Assembly (NCBI GenBank): GCA_022559985.1
Contig: JAFJTR010000061.1
Coordinates: 62,001 to 126,000 of the forward strand
Reading direction: 5' to 3'
Length of the DNA stretch: 64,000 nt
Source: Parastagonospora avenae f. sp. tritici 18332-5
Lineage: Eukaryota > Ascomycota > Dothideomycetes > Pleosporales > Phaeosphaeriaceae
Under the pieces are notes generated by a model, which made no database searches, was not told where the DNA came from, and saw only the letters and a program-made list of their open reading frames with translations. Positions 46,697 through 58,163 of the stretch are shown here, in pieces; the first letter of the stretch is position 1; the number at the start of each line of letters is the position of its first letter. The position numbers and the translations under genes are program-made.

Positions 46697-49600
46697 ATGC
46701 CGCGCCTACCCAACCGCGACGCTGAACAGCAACTGCCCTTCACGGGCGACCATGTCGACGACGCCGACTTCTCACATGACCTGTCACAAGCAGAAAACGG
46801 AGGCGCACATCCACGCACACGTTCCATAAGATCTCAGTCCATCACAGCACAGTCGCTGTCAGGATCGTACTCGCGCAACCCAGTGCGGTCCTTTGCGCAT
46901 CAGACGTCGCATAGCTTTGCTGGTTGGAATACACCTCCCCCTACCTAGGAACAATCATTGACGATTCTAGATACGCCCCAGTACTCATCACAGGGTGTGC
47001 GCGAGAGAAGCGCCCAATTGGCTTCATATGCCCTCGACGCCGAAGAGTACCAAGATCGACCGCACCGCCAAAGCTTCGCCGATAACGACACTGCTTCAGG
47101 AAGACATGCAGCCCTGCTATCAGACTATGCTGGAGGCAGGGCGTCACCTGACTCTGCATGGGCAGACACGATAGACGAGGATAGCGAGCCGGAGACGCCA
47201 GAGACCGTCATTGGGCCAGACGGACACGATCGCAGCTTCTTCACTCCATCTTCGCGGACAGGACATGATGCGCAGTCACGGGATTCACGCAGAGCAGAGC
47301 ATGTGCCGAACGTGCGGGTGCAGGACACAGAGCGGACGCCCCTACTCCCAGTGCCAAGACTATCACGACTAGAGTCGCAGCCCAAGCAGACGTCCAAGCT
47401 GGATCTGACATCGTCATATTCCAATACTTCAGGTATCTCCGACCGAGTCAAGGAGACATTCTTCACCGGGCGACGACATGTTGTCGAATTTCGCCGAAGC
47501 TTGACGAACCCGAAGAACTACACCAAGGATGCTCTTACATCGACCGCACTGACCAGTCTGGCTATGACATCGGCCGTCTTCCTGGGTCTATTGCTGAATC
47601 TGTTGGATGCCCTCTCATATGGCTACATCTTGTTCCCGCTAGGCGCTCCCATCTTCAGCCAGACTGGACCAGACGGCATCTCCATCTTCTTCGTGAGCTG
47701 CATCGTCTCTCAGCTATGCTACTCACTAGGCCTGTCTTCTTTCAAGGGCGGTGTCGGCTCCGAGATGATCGAAGTTGTGCCCTTCTTCCACAAAATGGCT
47801 TATTCTATCATGGAACGGATGGAAGGTCAACCGCCTGAAGCCATCATCGCCACCACCATTGTAGCCTACTGTACCAGCTCCGTTCTCACTGGACTTATCT
47901 TCTTGGGACTTGGTTCTTTCAAGCTCGGCAATCTGGTCAGCTTCTTTCCCCGACACATTCTCATTGGCTGCATTGGAGGTGTCGGATTCTTTTTGGTCGT
48001 CACTGGTTTCGAGGTTTCCGCACGCATAGAGGGCAACCTCAACTATGATTTAGAGACATTGCAAAAGCTTTTATCCGCTGATACTTGGTATTTGTGGTGT
48101 TTGCCTCTCTTCCTCGCCATCTCTATCATGCTGCTTCAGCGCATGGTCAAGAGTCCGTTCGTACTGCCAGCGTTCTTTGTTTGCGTCTTTGCAATCTTCT
48201 ACATCATCGTTGAGGGCATCTTCCGCATGGATCTCCAGGTCGTTCGCAATGCCGGATGGATTTTCGAACAGCCTGAGGCTGGTGTTCAGTTCTACAGATT
48301 TTATTCATATTTCAGTAAGTGCATGTCTAGAACCATTGATCAGCGAGTACTAACAGCCATTGTAGAGTTTGGCAGCATCGATTTTGGTGCACTGGCCAGC
48401 ACCGTTCCCACCATGTTCGCACTTTCATTCTTCGGCATCATTCACGTTCCCATCAACGTCCCGGCATTGGGCGCAGCGGTCAAGGAAGACAATCTGAATG
48501 TCAATCGTGAGCTCATCGCGCATGGCATCTCCAACACTCTGTCCGGGCTTGTTGGAAGCATTCAGGTATGTCCCTCTTATATTTCATTAAAGCTTCACAG
48601 AGTCTAACTTGTCATCAGAACTACCTTGTATACGCAAACAGCGTCATGTTCATCAATAATGGAGGTGACAGCCGAACTGCCGGTCTTCTACTTGCTGCAG
48701 CAACAACCGCAGTGTGGATCGCCGGCCCAGCGATGATCGGCTACATTCCCATCTGCCTGGTCGGATCCCTCATTTTCCTTCTTGGCATCGACCTCATGAA
48801 AGAAGCGCTGTGGGACACCTGGGGCAAATGTCACAAGTTCGAGTACTTGACAATCCTTGCGATTGTCCTGATCATGGGCGTCTACGATTTCGTTGTCGGC
48901 ATCCTTGTTGGTATCGTTCTGGCTTGTGTCAGCTACGTGGTTCAGAGCTCCCGTCACCCAGCCCTGCGAGCATCCTACAGCGGTGTAGTTGCAGAATCGA
49001 CAGTACGACGACCTCGTGCGGATGTCCGATACCTCAATAAGGTCCGCGGTCAGATCCATGTCATGAAGCTCGGTGGCTTTCTTTTCTTTGGCACTATAGT
49101 GTCTGTGGAAGAAGACATGCGCGCGCTAATTCAGGAAGACACTTTTCAAGAGCAGCCCGTCAGCTTCATCATTGTCGACTTTACGCATGTCACCGATGTA
49201 GATTTTTCTAGTTCAGAAGGCTTCCAGCGCATCAATCGCATCCTCTCACGAAAGAACGTCAAAATGGTCCTCTCAGGCGTCTCCTTCGCTAACCCAGTCG
49301 GACGCGCCTTGCGCAGCGTGGGTCTCTTGGATGAAGAAGAGGGCAACGAGGACTGCCCTCCACCCCAAGTCTTTGAAGACCTCAACACAGCTCTCGAATC
49401 CTGCGAAAACGAACTTCTCGAAGTTTTCCACAAGCACTGTAACTCTGCCTCCAAGCGCCAACAAACCACCCCACCCATGAGCATCAATGGCGCCTCTAAC
49501 GCCTCCGAGCAAATCCCCACCGGCGGCACACCCACCTCCTCCTTCGGCGCCAGCTCGCTCAACCCAGCCTTTTCCTCCCCCCGCCGCGGCGCCCGCCTCG

Positions 49601-50160
49601 TCGCCGCGCGCTCCACCATGCGCGAAGCGCACACCGCTCACGACACGCTCTCCATCCCGTCCACCGAAACATCCTCCTCCGCGCAACCTCCTCTGTCCCG
49701 CTGGAAAAACTTCTCCCAGCCCCTCAAAATCATCCTCCAAACCTTCGAGGACATCTCCCCCAAGAACGAAGACTTCTGGCACACCGTCGCGCCCTACTTC
49801 GAGCGCAAAGAATACCCTGCCGGTACCGTGCTGTACTCGCGTGGCGACGACCCAGATGGCTTCTACATTCTCGAAAAGGGACGGTTCCGCGCCGAGTACT
49901 CGCTTGACCAGGGCAGCTTTTTCGAAGTCATATTGCCGGGCACGACGTGTGGCGAACTCCCATTTTTTAGCGAGACGGATCGCACGGGCACGGTTGCGGT
50001 TGAGGAGGATAGTGTGGCGTGGTTGATGACGCGCGATAGGTATAGGGAACTTGAGGGTAGAGATCCGGCAGTTAGTAGCGAGTTACTCAAGGTCGGGCTC
50101 AAATTGACGAAGGAGAGGATGGATGCGATTACGAGTTATGTACTTGTTACTGCGTCGTAA
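46697..50160 (+). CDS. SulP/STAS/cNMP-domain vacuolar transporter (Vsb1-like)
   Basis: Likely exons 46697-46922, 46971-48314, 48366-48565 and 48619-50160, giving 1103 residues. A polar N-tail of about 270 residues precedes 10-12 membrane spans of the SulP type (LLLNLLDALSYGYILFPLG, FGIIHVPINVPALGAAV). A STAS domain lies around 725-850 (FIIVDFTHVTDVDFSSSEG), a Ser/Pro linker follows, and a cyclic-nucleotide-binding-like fold lies around 985-1080 (YPAGTVLYSRGDDPDGFYIL, then GELPFFSETDRTGTVAV). This trio is that of yeast YGR125W/Vsb1, needed to store basic amino acids in the vacuole; the same role is inferred. The frame has an in-frame TAG at 46946-46948, which a 48-nt intron (46923-46970) with a weak GTTGGA donor, TTGAC branch and CTAG acceptor would remove. 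Confidence 0.85.
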
Positions 50161-50578
50161 AGTGAGGGGAAGAGGAGGGGTGCAGGTTGAGATTGAACTT
50201 CTTGTATAATTTCTTGGGGAAGATGAGGAGGTTTGAGAGATGATGGGTGGGAAGAAAGGATAGGGAAGGAAAATCGGGGGTGTTGTTTGTCTTCATTTGC
50301 ATTGTGTTTGGATTAGCACGGGGTTTGGAGGTTATTTGCGAAGATTCTTGTCAGAAATTTGAAGAGTTTTGAGTAGTTTATCTAGTTCGATAGTGTTTGT
50401 CGCAGGATGCATTGTATAAAAGACTGTGATTACATTCTACTCTTTACTACGACTTGCTCGATTCGTGAGTGACGCTTTGTCGCTGCCTGATTTTTGCCTC
50501 AGCTTTATACAGCCTACTCTCACCCCGCCTTCTTCCCACCTTCCTCATACCCTATGTTCATTGCCCTCCCCGTCCGAC
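50161..50578. other. Spacer between SulP and HET genes
   Basis: G-rich 3' UTR-like sequence of the SulP gene and the leader of the HET gene; nothing else seen. Confidence 0.4.
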
Positions 50579-52463
50579 ATGATTCCCGACAATTCTGAAG
50601 ACGCTGGACGACGCTATTGCCAGGCGCGCCTTGATGCGGCTGCGGGTTCCGGGCCGCATTCACTGCCCCACTTCGACTACCAGCCGTTCCCGCCCCAACA
50701 CATTCGCATTATCGAACTCCAGCCCGGCGAATGATTGGATCCTTTTCGTGCACGATTTATCGTCGGTTCGCTCGACGAACCGTTCGAGTACGATGCCCTG
50801 TCGTACATGTGGGGTGACGCTGCACCTGTCGATCGTGTGATTGTCGACGGTGCGGTGATATCGATCGCTTGGAACCTTGCGAGGGCGCTGGAATATCTGC
50901 GCAACCATATGAGCCCGGAGCCTCGCAGGATTTGGATCGACGCGATATGTATCAACCAGCAGGATGGTGCCGAGCGTGTAGACCAAGTCGGTGTGATGAG
51001 ACTGCTGTACAGGAAAGCGGAGTGTGTTCGCATCTGGATCAACGCTCCTGATCTGGACGATGAAAGCAAAGCATGGACTGCTTTAAAGATATTCGAGGTG
51101 CGGGAAGAAGAGCCTAAACTCGGTCTCGGCGATGACCCAAGCTTTTGGAATCCTCTAGTGCCTCTCTTTCAAAACGAATACTGGAGGCGAGCATGGATGT
51201 AAGTAACTGCATCCATGAAAATTACACTCTGATGCGTCAAGTGACTTAGCCTCACGGTATGCTAGACAGCAAGAGATTCTGAACGCCGATTGGCTGATAC
51301 TACACTGCATGAACGCCTCAGTAACCGGCACTACTGTGTTTGCGTTCCATCGAGCTGTAATGTGTCTAGCTGGAATCACTAGTAATATGCGGGACTTTAG
51401 ACGTTATTGTCAATTGTCTGGCAATGTTTCGTTCCCAGAGGTGAATGAGATGTTCGCTCTCCATGGAAAAAGAAGGAAACGCTATATACTGATTGACGTC
51501 CTATACAACAAGTGCGAATTGCTGGTATCGAGAAGGCATGACCGCTTCTACGCCGTTATGCACTTGGCTCAGGACTATCAGGACGGAGACATCTCCGTTG
51601 ACTACAACAGGGGCTTGAATCAGGTCATGCTAGATGTCGCTAATCACCATATTCGTAAACATCAAGATCTTGCATTTCTGCTACAAAGCCACAGAACCTT
51701 TGGGTATGAACCCTCCTGGATTCCAGATTGCTGGCTAGGAAACACTCCAGGCGTAGTCCCATCTGCTGGCGGTGGAATCCAGATCTTGAGCCAGTGTAGT
51801 CTCAGAACAATGAATATGAATAGCACACGATTAACAGTTCGTGGAATAAAGATCGACAAGTTGCTCCAGATCTTCAGTTCCCAACACTCCGCTACTAATT
51901 TAACTGCAGCGTTATTCTGGGCCTCGCCGCTCGGCCGTTACTTACAACCATACATGTGCAACAACGCAGCGGGGTTGCCGGCAGAAGTATTTCGGACCAT
52001 TTCCGATAACACCAACTTCAGTAAATACTGTCAGGAAGGCTTTGAGATTTGTTTTGCATATCTCCACACGCTCAGCCAAGACGCAAAACTCGCTGAATAC
52101 ATTCTGGTCGACGATGAGGCAGCTGCACTACCTGGTTGGAGCCAAAATGCACATAGACTCATGCAATATTTTCTGACGATGTTCTGGACGAGAAGATTTG
52201 GCTTGACAGATCGTGGATTCTTTAGCCTCATGCCCGCATGCAATGTTAGCGTGTATGACGAGATTTGGATGGTACTCGGATGCCCTCAACCAATTGTTCT
52301 GCGACGGCGAGACGATGGAGCATACTCGCATGTTTGTGTAGCAAGCATTCCTGGTTTCACAGACTCGCTCAAGGAGCATGAAGACTTCACAAAGTTCACA
52401 ATGGAAACTCAACTTGACGAAAAGATAGGCGAATGGACGATAGAGGACATTGAAATCGCATGA
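50579..52463 (+). pseudogene. HET-domain gene with one in-frame TGA
   Basis: Exons 50579-51198 and 51266-52463 (67-nt intron) give 605 codons plus stop, typical for HET genes. The only flaw is TGA at 50732-50734, in the family motif where ELxPGEW usually stands (here ELQPGE then the stop, then LDPF). The HET core is otherwise complete: YDALSYMWGD, RRIWIDAICINQQ, and WRRAW joined to IQQEILNAD across the intron. Later it has DRFYAVMHLAQDY and a long C-terminal region. No later ATG restores the start of the domain. The product, if made, would mediate nonself recognition and cell death. It is either a pseudogene, a null allele or a sequence error. Confidence 0.75.
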
Positions 52464-53297
52464 GTCACGAATGTTTCGACCCAAAACTTTCGGAACCACC
52501 ATCTCTCCCGTCCGGGGAAAACTTCTCGCTTGTTCCGGGGCATATGCGATGGCTATCAAGTCCTTTGGGCAGTGTGTGGTCGGACGGGCGTGGCTCAGAG
52601 AACAGTCTAAGCAGATCTTTGATAAATGCGAACTTCGTCGGACATCAATCGGTGGCGCATGTTTCAATGTAGAACTACACCACGGGCACGGATACCTTCC
52701 TGAATTACAAGCTACAAACACGATCCTGCATTGCGTATTCATACAATGTTTCATTCATTCACACTCTTCTAAAGTTGCGGAAGACTTCATGTTCATCGGC
52801 AGCCCTCTCCATCTCCACGCATCCCAAATGACAGAAGGAACTGAAGGTACTGATGCGAGATGACCTCGAGCAAAGCAAGAAAGAATCGTTGTGAACATGG
52901 TTCATTTTGAGTGATTATAAATTTCTGGGAGTGTCTACGAACGGGTTAGGCGGCGGAGACGTTGAACCAATTTTCCGATGATACATTTCGACGCATTGGT
53001 ACTATTACATTACCAATTATACAGGAGGACGAGAGGTGTTGCGGTTGTGGCGCATGGCTACTCGGAATGACACCATGTTGACACTCCGCTGTTACTAAAA
53101 AAAAAAGTTGGTTTCATCGGAATAGCCGACTGCCACTCCGCTTCTAGCAGTTTCAGAGGCAAAAACATGCCAAGTCTACAAAACTTCAAAAGGTCTGTAT
53201 CTTTTCGATCGGATCTTCAAAACCCAAAATTAACTATTTCAAGGCTACCAATTTCTTACCTTAAGAAGCCTACTAAGCGTGCGAAGAAGCAACCCTC
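52464..53297. other. Intergenic, no gene recognised
   Basis: Open frames here are antisense or 3' extensions of the HET gene region. An A-run lies near 53097-53106. No domain seen. Confidence 0.4.
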
Positions 53298-54201
53298 ATG
53301 ATGGGCATCAAAACCAACACCACGCTCTACACCGAAGGCACACCCAAAGGCCTCAAGGCCTCCGTCGCTCTAGAGGAGCTTGGCCTGGATTACGAAGTAT
53401 TCACCGAGTTCCTGCCAGCCTGACATAGCATCGCTAACACTATCCCATCTAGGTCGTGACCCTTGACTTCAGCAAGCACGAACAGAAAGAACCATGGTTC
53501 CTTGCCATCAATCCCAACGGTCGTATTTCAGCCCTCACTGATTTCTTACCTGTATGGAAGTATAGAACACTGGGAGATGGTCAGCTGGGTAAGTTCTGCA
53601 GTTTGCACGTCGACTAGTACTAGACTAAACGTTTGACAGCTCATGTGGCACATGGCCGGTCTGGGACCTATTCAGGGTCGGGCAAATCACTTCACTCGGA
53701 AGTCCGTACTTCTCTTGCAAAAGTGCAGGTATTCACCAGGTTTCTAGGGTATGCTCCCGAGAAGCTGAAGTATCCTATCGATCGCTACGTCAACGAAACG
53801 CATCGTCTCTACCGCACTCTAGATAGCCGCTTGGCCAAGAATGGAACCGGGTATATTGTCAGTGATCGCGTCACTGTCGCGGACACCACCATCTGGCCGT
53901 GGGTTTCTGCACACAGTAAGCCAATCGATACTGAAAGTCGCGTTAATACTGATATGGATTTGAAAGTCTCTCGGGACTTCCCTCGCTTGCTCTATATCTT
54001 GAGATCATGAAGTGGTTCGAAAAGATACTCCCAAGACCTGGTTTTGAGGCTGGGCGCAATATCCCACGTCCGAATTTGCATATAATGCTAAATGGTCTCA
54101 GTGAAGATGAGCTTAACAAGGTTGCTGAACACGGGAGGAAATGGGAAGAAGAGGCGAGGGAAAATGAGGCTGCACTGCAAGGGAAACGGGATGCCCGATA
54201 G
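53298..54201 (+). pseudogene. Decayed glutathione S-transferase
   Basis: Exon 1 (53298-53396) and the start of exon 2 (from 53453) encode a good GST N-terminus: TLYTEGTPKGLKASVALEEL, then EQKEPWFLAINPNGRISALTD. The segment with the Glu-Ser glutathione site is missing, and the frame shifts before HWEMVSW (about 53566-53587). A 50-nt intron with a GTAAGT donor follows, then LMWHMAGLGPIQG. Another shift leads to YAPEKLKYPIDRYVNETHRL and YIVSDRVTVADTTIWPW. A last shift leads to the C-terminal tail from 54007. No choice of introns repairs all breaks, and a key part of the active site is gone, so the gene is dead. Confidence 0.75.
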
Positions 54202-54317
54202 GTATGGAAAGGCCTTGCTCAGCTCTGTATTTTACTGCAGTCATGCTCTCAACAACCATGTCCTAGCCTCTACCCTCATGCAAAGATTCAGAATCAGTCT
54301 CTCTCACTATCAATCTC

Positions 54318-54671
54318 CTAGACAAGTTTCATATTTGCACCTTTCATCCCGTCCACCTGTGGCCTTCCATAATTTTCACTCCGCCCGTGCTTACACTCAT
54401 AGTACTGCCGCGTAGTCTCCTGTATTCTAATCGCTGGCGGGGAAGTCTGTAACGAGTCGTTCTTGTGCTTGTTCCTCCACATCGCAAAGAACAATGCCGA
54501 TGTGGCGAGGAGTAAAAGACCGGCAAGTACTTTGATTGCTGCGCCAGCGGTTTCATTTATTCCGCATGGTACCCAGCTCGCGGCAGCCGAGTCATATTGC
54601 GATTGTGCATATGCGTATGCTTGTGCGTGTGCGAAAAGGATGAAGAAAGGAACGATAAAGGAGGGGTGCAT
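54318..54671 (-). CDS. Small membrane protein, short paralogue of 55119-56049
   Basis: About 117 residues from the ATG at 54671 (an ATG at 54704 is also open). It has a signal peptide (MHPSFIVPFFILFAHAQA), a short outer part with one Cys, one membrane span (IKVLAGLLLLATSALFFAMW) and a basic, then polar cytosolic tail (RNKHKNDSLQTSPP). The span and tail resemble the end of the next gene on the same strand (TMRKNRHKDLNGQASPIKYD), but the cysteine-rich ectodomain is absent. It could be a shortened duplicate or a pseudogene kept open by chance. Confidence 0.45.
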   Translation of the reverse strand: MHPSFIVPFFILFAHAQAYAYAQSQYDSAAASWVPCGINETAGAAIKVLAGLLLLATSALFFAMWRNKHKNDSLQTSPPAIRIQETTRQYYECKHGRSENYGRPQVDGMKGANMKLV

Positions 54672-55118
54672 CGTGAGCGTGAAAAAGGAGAACTTCGAGT
54701 TCAAACTGCAGTGAAAGCGATAAACAAGTGGTTTGGATAAGTTATCGCGCAGGCCTGGTTTTGTATTAAAGTACTAATTCAAACCAGCGGCCAGCATTTG
54801 TTGCATACCAGTAGCGACTCGCGGCTACTGAAGCGAGAATCGCTCGTTGCGAGAAGATCTGCAAACCAAGTCGCTGGTGTTCGGTAGCACCAAGCCTATA
54901 GACTTATCCTGCAACGGAAATTCTCTCTTGCCTAAGGTCGAATTACTCGCATAACGATTGATGAAGCTGCTTACGTATCTCAAGCGGCCGTTCTGTGCGT
55001 CTTTGCTTAGCGGTCAGGCCAACTCGGCGACTCGGAGACTTCAACACTCTCGCAATGCTAAGTTATGCATAGAATATATGAGGCACTAGGAAAACTGTAG
55101 ATTAAGTTTTGTCACCCT
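54672..55118. other. Spacer with hairpin repeat
   Basis: Holds the first copy (54828-54851) of a 24-nt repeat whose second copy lies beyond the neighbouring gene. No gene. Confidence 0.4.
54828..54851 (+). repeat. 24-nt repeat, copy 1
   Basis: Starts CTGAAGCGAGAATCGCT and matches 56690-56713 at 23 of 24 positions. It contains the hairpin AGCGA-GAA-TCGCT. It may mark the duplication that made the paired membrane-protein genes. Confidence 0.6.
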
Positions 55119-56049
55119 TCATCTTACCATGTTTACCCTTGCCTCGCTCCCCATCAACTCACTAGGCGGATGCTGCATTTCCACCAGCCCCAAACCCCCT
55201 TCCATTTCGCCAATCTGCTGCCTTGCATCTTTTTCGCTCTTCCCATATGCATACTCATCGTACTTAATAGGAGATGCCTGCCCGTTCAAGTCCTTGTGCC
55301 TATTTTTGCGCATCGTCAGAACCACCGCTGTGACAAGGAGCAAGAGTCCAGCAACTGCGCCGACGACGATGCCAGCGATTGTGCCGCCTACTATACCGCC
55401 ATCCTTTTCTGTACCAGGCGTGGGCGACGATGAAGCCGGAGCTATTGCCGAACCCGCAGTCAACGAAGCACTCGTCGCCAGCGACGAGATTGCCACAACG
55501 CTCGACGAAACATTGATGCTGAGCGCGCTGAACACCAGCGGCAAGGTGATGACACCAACGCCCGTTTCGCAACATGCTCGGCTCGTCCCGCAGCACCACC
55601 TGTCTCCATCCGCTCTGTTATTGCACGATGTCATCTGCGTGTTCCCGCTCGCGGATCGCGTCTGCTCGCAGATGGCCAGACACCTGCCCGACGTGAAATT
55701 TGCATTGGTACAGAAATTCGCAAAGAAACTGCGTGACGCTGGTCAATTGTTGCGTGTAGAGCTGGGCCTGTGTTACGTACGATAGACTCGGGCCGCCTTG
55801 CTTTAGAGATCGGTTCTGGCACAGACCGTTGGGCAGGCATTCGTCTTTCGTGTCGCCTTTTGATCGGTCGCCGCCGGCGGGATTGGCGCGATTTGTTGCG
55901 CAACATATGGTCGATGGACCGCCGGATGTGCAGGGCTGAAAGGCGCTGAAATAAGAGCCGTCGGACGGTAGGGCATTTCCATCTGGGGAATAACATTGGG
56001 ACTGGGCATGTGCGATGGAGAGGATGGAGAAGATGAGGAGGATGCGCAT
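55119..56049 (-). CDS. Secreted-type single-pass membrane protein, Cys-rich ectodomain
   Basis: Exons (minus) 56049-55781 and 55728-55119, with a 52-nt GTACGT...CAG intron, give 292 residues. Signal peptide MRILLIFSILSIAHAQ. The ectodomain (about 17-130) has many cysteines in a pattern seen in fungal surface proteins of unknown role (CYSPDGNALPSDG, STICCATNR, ECLPNGLCQN, then FFANFCTNANFTSGRCLAIC and RWCCGTSRACC). A Ser/Ala/Thr stalk, one membrane span (IVVGAVAGLLLLVTAVVLTM) and a basic-acidic tail follow. The splice choice is the one that keeps the cysteine pattern. Probably a wall-sensing or surface protein; function not known. Confidence 0.75.
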
Positions 56050-57419
56050 CGTGAGTGTAAAGTGTTGAAGAGGGAGACTGGATGCTGGGGACACGAAAAC
56101 TTGCTTGAGGTGGTTTTAGGAGGTAGAAACAGGTTCGAGAGGGGGCAGAGAGAGCTGCAAGACGTAAGCAGCACTATATGGTACCTTGCCCTGAGCGTGT
56201 ATAGCCCCCAATGTATATATCGGGGTCGACAGCCGCCCCATGGACCGAGCGAGGAGCATTTTCCAGCCAAGAGCTGGATCCATTCGATTATATTTTTGGA
56301 CGCTGACGGCTTACAACCTCATGTCTTACCGAGGCGAAAGGTTCTGCGCTTTCTCTCGTGGCTGAGTTAGTAGAGAAAGGGTCCACGCTCATCACATTCC
56401 TGAACTCCTGACGTGACTACCATGTCCTGTCCAGCATTTAAAAAAGCATCAGGTACAAAGGAGCACCATGATATATATGGCCCATGTGAATCGGTGTAAG
56501 ACGACTTACTGGAATGCAGGGCGTTGCTCTCCTGACACCTCAAAGCTTGTGTTCTCCGCCATGCTTTGATTCAAGACGAGAAAGCCAACAAATCGCCTAG
56601 CTAGAGTTGATCAGCGAATCTGACATGATCTTGTGGTGCCATTGTTATCGGATGAATCCACAGTCGTCGTCTAAGGGCGGCTGCCGCTGCTGAAGCGAGA
56701 ATCGCTTGTTGCGCAGGATAACGATCGAATTTGCCATTAAACACGACACTTGGCACAGAGCCCTCCTGAACTACGGGCTATAACCTCTCTCCCGTGGTGA
56801 TGTTCTTTTGTCATCAGCAAGTCTCTTCATTATATTTTAAGTAGCAAGTAGAAATGCAATAATCATTCCCCTGACCTATTAGCCAAGAGATCTCTTAGCC
56901 AACACGTGCTTACTCCCTTTCCAACCTACAGCTTGTCTATGGATATCGATCATCCTGTACGAGCAAGCAGTTGTGATTTCCCGGGACCTTCTGAGTTTGA
57001 CTTCGCCGACGTTGACACCAGATTACCGGTACCTACGGGCTTCCCTCAAGCACAACCCCGACCGCACTTGAAAAATACACAACATTTCTAGTTCTAAGTT
57101 CCACAAAGACCCAAGGAGCATAAGATCCCAACGTCCAAAATACAGTCACATCTGGTTCTATTGATGCGTGTGTGCCGTGTACGTCGACGACAAGCACCAT
57201 TTCGGCGCCGAAGACCGCATCAGCTGCCCCGCTACCCCACGCGGAGAATTGCACATCACTCATATCACATCACACGGCCAGACTGCTTTGAACGCGATGT
57301 GATTGGAAATTCCAGCGCCTGTAACATGTGCGAGCCCTACATGAGCGGGTATTGTATATTGCGCCATCCAAAAAGCCGAAACGCCTGCGATGCGAAGAGA
57401 AAACCGAGAGGTGAAGCAG
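56050..57419. other. Intergenic, promoter of the Cys-rich membrane protein
   Basis: A TATATAT run at 56213-56220 lies about 165 nt before the ATG of the minus-strand gene. The second copy of the 24-nt repeat is at 56690-56713. Small frames (56906-57091, 57161-57433) have no domain. Confidence 0.4.
56690..56713 (+). repeat. 24-nt repeat, copy 2
   Basis: Same orientation as 54828-54851, one mismatch (C to T at the 18th base). Confidence 0.6.
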
Positions 57420-58163
57420 CTACCGCTTACTAGTCAACACCAAGTCGACAGCCGCACTCGCGAGTCTTTGCACATCTTCCAGACTATTCTTGCAATCCAC
57501 AATCTCCACGTCCTTGAGCTGTTTGCACTCAGCCTCATCCGGCTCCTCCAGCGCAGCGAACTGGCTATCCACCATCGCGTCCTTCATGTAGTGTCCCTGC
57601 CGAGCGCGCACGCGAGCAAGGAGCGTGGCTTTGTCGGCGCGGAGGTATACGAAATGGACGTTTGCGTTGGGCGACTCGTCGTAGAGTCGTGCGGTGCGGA
57701 TGACGTCGCGGTATTTCTTCTTGAGGGCGCTGCAGGTTACGACGACGCCCCTGGATCCGTTCTTGAGGGAGGCGAGGGCTTGGTCGCGGAGGAGGATGAG
57801 CCAGTCCCAGCGGTCTGCATCATTTAGAGGGATGCCGGCGGCCATTTTCTCAATGTTGGCTTGTGGGTGGAACTGAGAATGTTAATGTGCTGTAGTTTTT
57901 AGCATGAATAACGTGCTCACCTCGTCGCCCTCAATGTAGTCGAAGCCATATCGGTCGGACAGGTACTTGGCGATGGTGCTCTTTCCGCAGCCTGCTGGCC
58001 CGGTTACTATGAGAATGTGGTGTTGGCTGGTGATTGACATGGCGGCGGGGCTTGTGTCGTCCAGGGAAGTAGATGAGATTGATGGTGATGCTGTATTTGA
58101 CATCGGAGGTGTGAGGGGTGTGGTATATGGTACTGGCCCTGCTTGTTCGAAAGTTTGCAACAT
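57420..58163 (-). CDS. Gluconokinase (GntK family)
   Basis: Exons (minus) 58163-57921 and 57872-57420 (48-nt intron, phase 0) give 231 residues. After a Ser/Pro-rich lead of about 50 residues comes the P-loop GPAGCGKST, then YIEGDE joined across the intron to FHPQANIEKMAAGIPLNDADRWDWL, the gluconate-site signature of the family. LKKKYRDVIR and the lid segment RARQGHYMKDAMVDSQFAALE follow. It phosphorylates D-gluconate with ATP to 6-phosphogluconate for the pentose phosphate pathway. The short N-extension could be omitted by starting at a later ATG. Divergent from VPS26. Confidence 0.93.
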
